From the NCBI GenBank assembly GCA_964570325.1, contig CAZMXS010000075.1, positions 1-23,873 of the forward strand: a stretch of 23,873 bases of DNA, given 5' to 3'. Under the pieces are notes generated by a model, which was not told where the DNA came from, made no database searches, and saw nothing but the letters and a program-made list of their open reading frames with translations. Both the position numbers and the translations under genes were made by a program. The DNA is from CAZMXS01 sp964570325. Its GTDB lineage: Bacteria; Verrucomicrobiota; Kiritimatiellia; CAIQIC01; CAZMXS01. Below, piece by piece: positions 21,126-23,873 of the stretch. Numbering within the stretch: the first letter of the stretch is position 1; each line of letters opens with the position of its first letter.

Positions 21126-22517
21126 ATGAATCCGTTGGACATCTATCGTGAAGCCGTTGCACGGGTTCCTGCTTACCGGGCCTTTCTGCAGGAGCGGCTT
21201 GGGGGCATTCCCCCAATTGCCGACATGGAGGATTTCAAGCGCTTGCCTCTCACCAGCAAGGCTGATTACATAATGAAGTATCCCGTTCCCGAGCTTTGTA
21301 TGGACGGGTCGCCGGCTTGCGCCCACCTGTGGCTGCGCAGTTCCGGCACGTCCAAGAGGCCCTTTTTCTGGCCTCGCCGTTATGCCGACGAAGAGAACAT
21401 GCCTCAAGGTGTGGGCCTTCTCTTTCAGGCTTATCTTGCCCCGGCCGCACAGCCGACCCTCATCGTGATCGGACTCGCCCTCGGGCCATGGGGCACCGGC
21501 ATGCAGACGGCGTATATATTCCGCACCCTGGCGCGCGCCGTCCCGGGTCTGGCGGTGGTGTCGCCCGGTTTGCAAAATGACAATATCATTGAGGTTCTTG
21601 AGCGGATCAGCCCTCTATACAAGCAAACCTTGCTGTTGAGTTATCCGCCATTTGCGAAGATGGTGCTGGAGGAAGCCGTGAAACGGGGGCTCAATCTGCC
21701 CGCGCTGAATTTGCGCGTAATGGTTGGGGGAGAAAGCATTACGGAGTCCTACCGCGAGCGGATGTGGCAGTTGCTTGGCCGCACAGAGCGCGATTTGGAC
21801 AGTGTATGGAGCCTGTACGGTTCGACCGATTTCGGCAACGTGGGATTTGAGAACGCGTTAACCATTGCCGTGCGCCGCTGCCTGGGGCGGCAGGGACTTT
21901 GCCAAACCGTCCTTGGCGAACCCGATATTCCCATGCTCTTTCAACAGGTGCCGTCCCCCATTCACTTTGAGGAGGTGAATGGCGAACTGGTGGTCTCACG
22001 CTTGCAGGGGATTCCATTGGTCCGCTATCGAACCGGAGATCATGTACGGTTTATTTCGCGTGAGGACATGTTGGCCCGGCTGCGCGCAGCGGGGTTTGAC
22101 GCCGAACAAACCGTGCGTGACGCGGGCCTTTCCATACCCGACTGGCCAACCCCGTTTATTGCGCTGTATGGGCGCATGGAACAATGTGTTTTCTTCTATG
22201 GCGCGAAGATCAGCATTGAGCAGGTGAAAATCGCCTTGGAAACTCCGGCGATGGCGCGCTATTTCAACGGCCGGTTCCTCATGCGCGGGACGGAAAGCGA
22301 GGCGGGCAATCCCATCCTCGAAATCTGGCTGGAGGACCGCGATGCGCTACGGAACGCCAATCTGGATGAAGTGGCTGAAACCATGGCGTGCGAATTGGAA
22401 AAAGTGCAATCTGAGTTCCGGGAAGTCCGCAAGCTGGCGCCCGATCGAAAACACATCCGAATCAGCGTTGCTCCCGCCTCGGCCTTTGAGCTCGGTTGGA
22501 AAACGAGACACATGTAA
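21126..22517 (+). CDS. phenylacetate-CoA-ligase-like adenylate-forming enzyme
   Basis: This 463-residue cytoplasmic protein has the plan of PaaK-like ligases, which activate a carboxylate with ATP and pass it to CoA or another acceptor. The N-terminal VPAYRAFL and FKRLPLTSKADYI resemble the PaaK start. SSGTSKRPFFWPR (72-84) is a phosphate-loop variant, GGESITESY is at 201-209, YGSTDFG at 231-237 replaces the usual YGxTE, and LVRYRTGDHVRF is at 298-309. An Asp stands where most family members have Glu, and the conserved Thr-Gly of the loop is altered, so the chemistry may differ from true phenylacetate activation. TTGGAG at 21115-21120 fixes ATG 21126. Its place between a permease and an exporter suggests a biosynthetic or tailoring role. 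Confidence 0.78.
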   Translation: MNPLDIYREAVARVPAYRAFLQERLGGIPPIADMEDFKRLPLTSKADYIMKYPVPELCMDGSPACAHLWLRSSGTSKRPFFWPRRYADEENMPQGVGLLFQAYLAPAAQPTLIVIGLALGPWGTGMQTAYIFRTLARAVPGLAVVSPGLQNDNIIEVLERISPLYKQTLLLSYPPFAKMVLEEAVKRGLNLPALNLRVMVGGESITESYRERMWQLLGRTERDLDSVWSLYGSTDFGNVGFENALTIAVRRCLGRQGLCQTVLGEPDIPMLFQQVPSPIHFEEVNGELVVSRLQGIPLVRYRTGDHVRFISREDMLARLRAAGFDAEQTVRDAGLSIPDWPTPFIALYGRMEQCVFFYGAKISIEQVKIALETPAMARYFNGRFLMRGTESEAGNPILEIWLEDRDALRNANLDEVAETMACELEKVQSEFREVRKLAPDRKHIRISVAPASAFELGWKTRHM

Positions 22518-22585
22518 CCTGGCTTGCAATTATCTAATATATGCCGGTGCCTCCGTCCATTCGATCGGCTGTCCGCGAGGCAATT

Positions 22586-23767
22586 ATGCGCCCAGCGTCA
22601 TCCCGCCGGGCCCTGTCGGTTGTGCTGCTCGCTACGGCGATCTTTTCCGCCATGGGCGGACCGGCGCTGGCGCCGGCTTTGCCGGCCATTAAGCAGGCGT
22701 ATGCCGGCATTCCGAATATCGCGCTATGGACCAAAATGTTGATCGCCGTCACCGGCTTGTTCAGCGCCGTGGGCGCGCCGCTTTTCGGCTGGCTCAGCGA
22801 TCATTGGGGGCGGCGGCGCACGCTGTTTCTGGCCTTGTGTTGCTGGGGCGGCTGCGGATCGTCCGGCCTGCTGCCGCAACCGTTTTGGACGCTGTTGGCC
22901 GGCCGCGCGGTCTTCGGGTTATGCTTGGGCGGTTTGCTGGCCGCCAATACCGCCATGATTGCGGATAGTTTCGATCAAGACCGGCAGCGCGCCATGATGG
23001 GGCTGCAATCGGCGTTTTCATCGGCCGGCGTCGTGCTGGCGCTGATCGCCAGCGGTTGGCTGGTTCAGGCGCACTGGCGGTTGGCGTTTGTCGTGTTTCT
23101 CCCGGCCTTTGCCATCCTGCCTTTTCTCGCCACCTGTCCGGAGCCGCCGCGCCAGGGACGAGACGGCTGTCGCGTGTGCGCCAGGCTCCCGTTCGGCGGC
23201 GGCCTGTTGGTCTTATGTTTGTTCGGTTTTATGGTTATGTTAGCCTTTAATATCATTCCCACTCAGTTGCCGTTCTTCATGGAACAGATCGGGATCCGGC
23301 AGACGTCAAAAATGGGGCCGTTGATGACGGTCCTGCCGATCGCATCGGCATTGACCGGGCGCATCTATGCTCGCTTTTCGCGCAATGTCGGATTGTGGAA
23401 TCTATTTCTCTATGCGGGGTTCGTCATGCTGACGGGTTTCTACATCTTGAGCCGCGCCGCCGGGCCTGGCTTGCTGATTACCGGACAAGCGCTGGTGGGG
23501 ATGGGTTGCGGCATGGCGGTGCCCCATGTCAATGTAGTCTTGTCGCGCCTGGCGCCAAGTGAAGTGCGCGGGCGCGCGATGGGTGTGCTTACCGGTAGCA
23601 AGTTTATGGGGCAGTTTTGTTCGCCTTTCCTGCTTGAACCGGCGCTCCGTTATGGAGGTTACCGCGGCTTGTTCACGGTTGCGGGCTGGCTGATGCTGGG
23701 CGCTGCGGCGGCCGTATGGGCGCGGGGGCGCTGGCAAATGGCGCGCGGCGCGCCGGCTAATAGATAA
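22586..23767 (+). CDS. MFS exporter, drug:H+ antiporter-like
   Basis: This 393-residue inner-membrane transporter has about 12 helices. The helix 2-3 loop has the MFS motif A (GWLSDHWGRRRTL). The antiporter-like helix 5 region reads GLQSAFSSAGVVLALIASGWL, and LLEPALRYGGYRGLF lies near the end. It resembles multidrug or metabolite efflux pumps, and its substrate is unknown. An in-frame ATG at 22541 exists, but GCGAGG at 22575-22580 and the first basic residues before helix 1 favour ATG 22586. It follows the ligase-like gene by 68 nt. Its stop codon (TAA at 23765-23767) overlaps the Shine-Dalgarno of the next gene, 9 nt away, so the two are translated together. Confidence 0.85.
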   Translation: MRPASSRRALSVVLLATAIFSAMGGPALAPALPAIKQAYAGIPNIALWTKMLIAVTGLFSAVGAPLFGWLSDHWGRRRTLFLALCCWGGCGSSGLLPQPFWTLLAGRAVFGLCLGGLLAANTAMIADSFDQDRQRAMMGLQSAFSSAGVVLALIASGWLVQAHWRLAFVVFLPAFAILPFLATCPEPPRQGRDGCRVCARLPFGGGLLVLCLFGFMVMLAFNIIPTQLPFFMEQIGIRQTSKMGPLMTVLPIASALTGRIYARFSRNVGLWNLFLYAGFVMLTGFYILSRAAGPGLLITGQALVGMGCGMAVPHVNVVLSRLAPSEVRGRAMGVLTGSKFMGQFCSPFLLEPALRYGGYRGLFTVAGWLMLGAAAAVWARGRWQMARGAPANR

Positions 23768-23776
23768 GGAGAAACC

Positions 23777-23873
23777 ATGCCGTTTGATTACTCGGTCTGC
23801 TATCAGCGCAACATCGGTCTGTTTACCGCGGAGCAGCAGGAGCGGCTGCGCGCGGCCAAGGTGGTGGTGGCGG
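23777..23873 (+). CDS. ThiF/E1-like adenylyltransferase, N-terminal fragment cut by window end
   Basis: Only the first 32 residues are visible, starting at ATG 23777 after a perfect AAGGAG (23766-23771). They read YQRNIGLFTAEQQERLRAAK followed by VVVA, the opening helix and first Rossmann strand of ThiF/MoeB/HesA enzymes, in which a GxGGxG nucleotide loop should follow just past the edge. Such enzymes adenylate the C-terminus of ubiquitin-like sulfur carriers or of peptides. The RN-G-L-x-x-x-E-Q pattern resembles ThiF-family members from biosynthetic and conjugation clusters. The gene is the fourth member of the operon, so its full length and neighbours would decide what the cluster makes. 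Confidence 0.7.
   Translation, partial: MPFDYSVCYQRNIGLFTAEQQERLRAAKVVVA

Overview
The window is GC-rich, densely packed bacterial DNA. It carries about 20 protein-coding genes in alternating strand blocks. An OmpA-type outer-membrane protein and a heptose-bisphosphate phosphatase (GmhB) point to a Gram-negative with an LPS-like envelope. Secreted TSP3, beta-helix and lipocalin-like proteins, a GH94 phosphorylase and an archaeal-type topoisomerase VI B subunit together suggest a member of the PVC superphylum (Verrucomicrobiota, Kiritimatiellota or Lentisphaerota-like). That placement is inference from gene content, because no rRNA or tRNA gene was seen.

Layout. 1-166: a 37-bp tandem repeat running off the left edge. 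389-6692 (+): GH94 disaccharide phosphorylase, S1/P1 nuclease, OmpA/TSP3 outer-membrane protein, FmdB-like zinc ribbon, DUF985 cupin and nitroreductase. 6815-8680 (-): secreted beta-helix (pectate-lyase-3-like) protein with an unusual leader. 9023-11604 (+): two coupled secreted proteins of unknown function behind a good sigma70-like promoter. 11766-13499 (-): topoisomerase VI subunit B with no A subunit beside it. 13752-15651 (+): PsiE-like membrane protein, stand-alone Lrp/AsnC ligand-binding domain and HemW. 15673-18392 (-): SprA-like HExxH protein, small coiled-coil protein, MpsC/DUF2294 protein and an OxlT-type MFS transporter. 18501-19527 (-): a frameshifted-looking small ORF, gmhB, a citrate-synthase C-terminal remnant overlapping gmhB, and a strong promoter-terminator unit for a roughly 120-nt RNA or attenuated leader. 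19774-23873 (+): a tightly spaced set of aromatic-amino-acid-type permease, PaaK-like adenylate-forming enzyme, MFS exporter and the first 32 codons of a ThiF/E1-like adenylyltransferase.

The right-edge set is the best candidate for an undescribed pathway. It combines uptake of an amino acid, adenylation or acyl activation, efflux, and a second ATP-dependent adenylating enzyme, and it continues beyond the window. The most concrete new regulatory structures are three. The beta-helix gene has a leader in which the only good Shine-Dalgarno serves a 10-codon ORF coupled by TGATG to the gene and can pair with codons of that gene. A candidate small RNA lies at 19371-19492. Several genes lack a Shine-Dalgarno and have a -10 box a few bases before the ATG (possible leaderless transcripts). 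No CRISPR array, insertion sequence, tRNA or rRNA was recognised.
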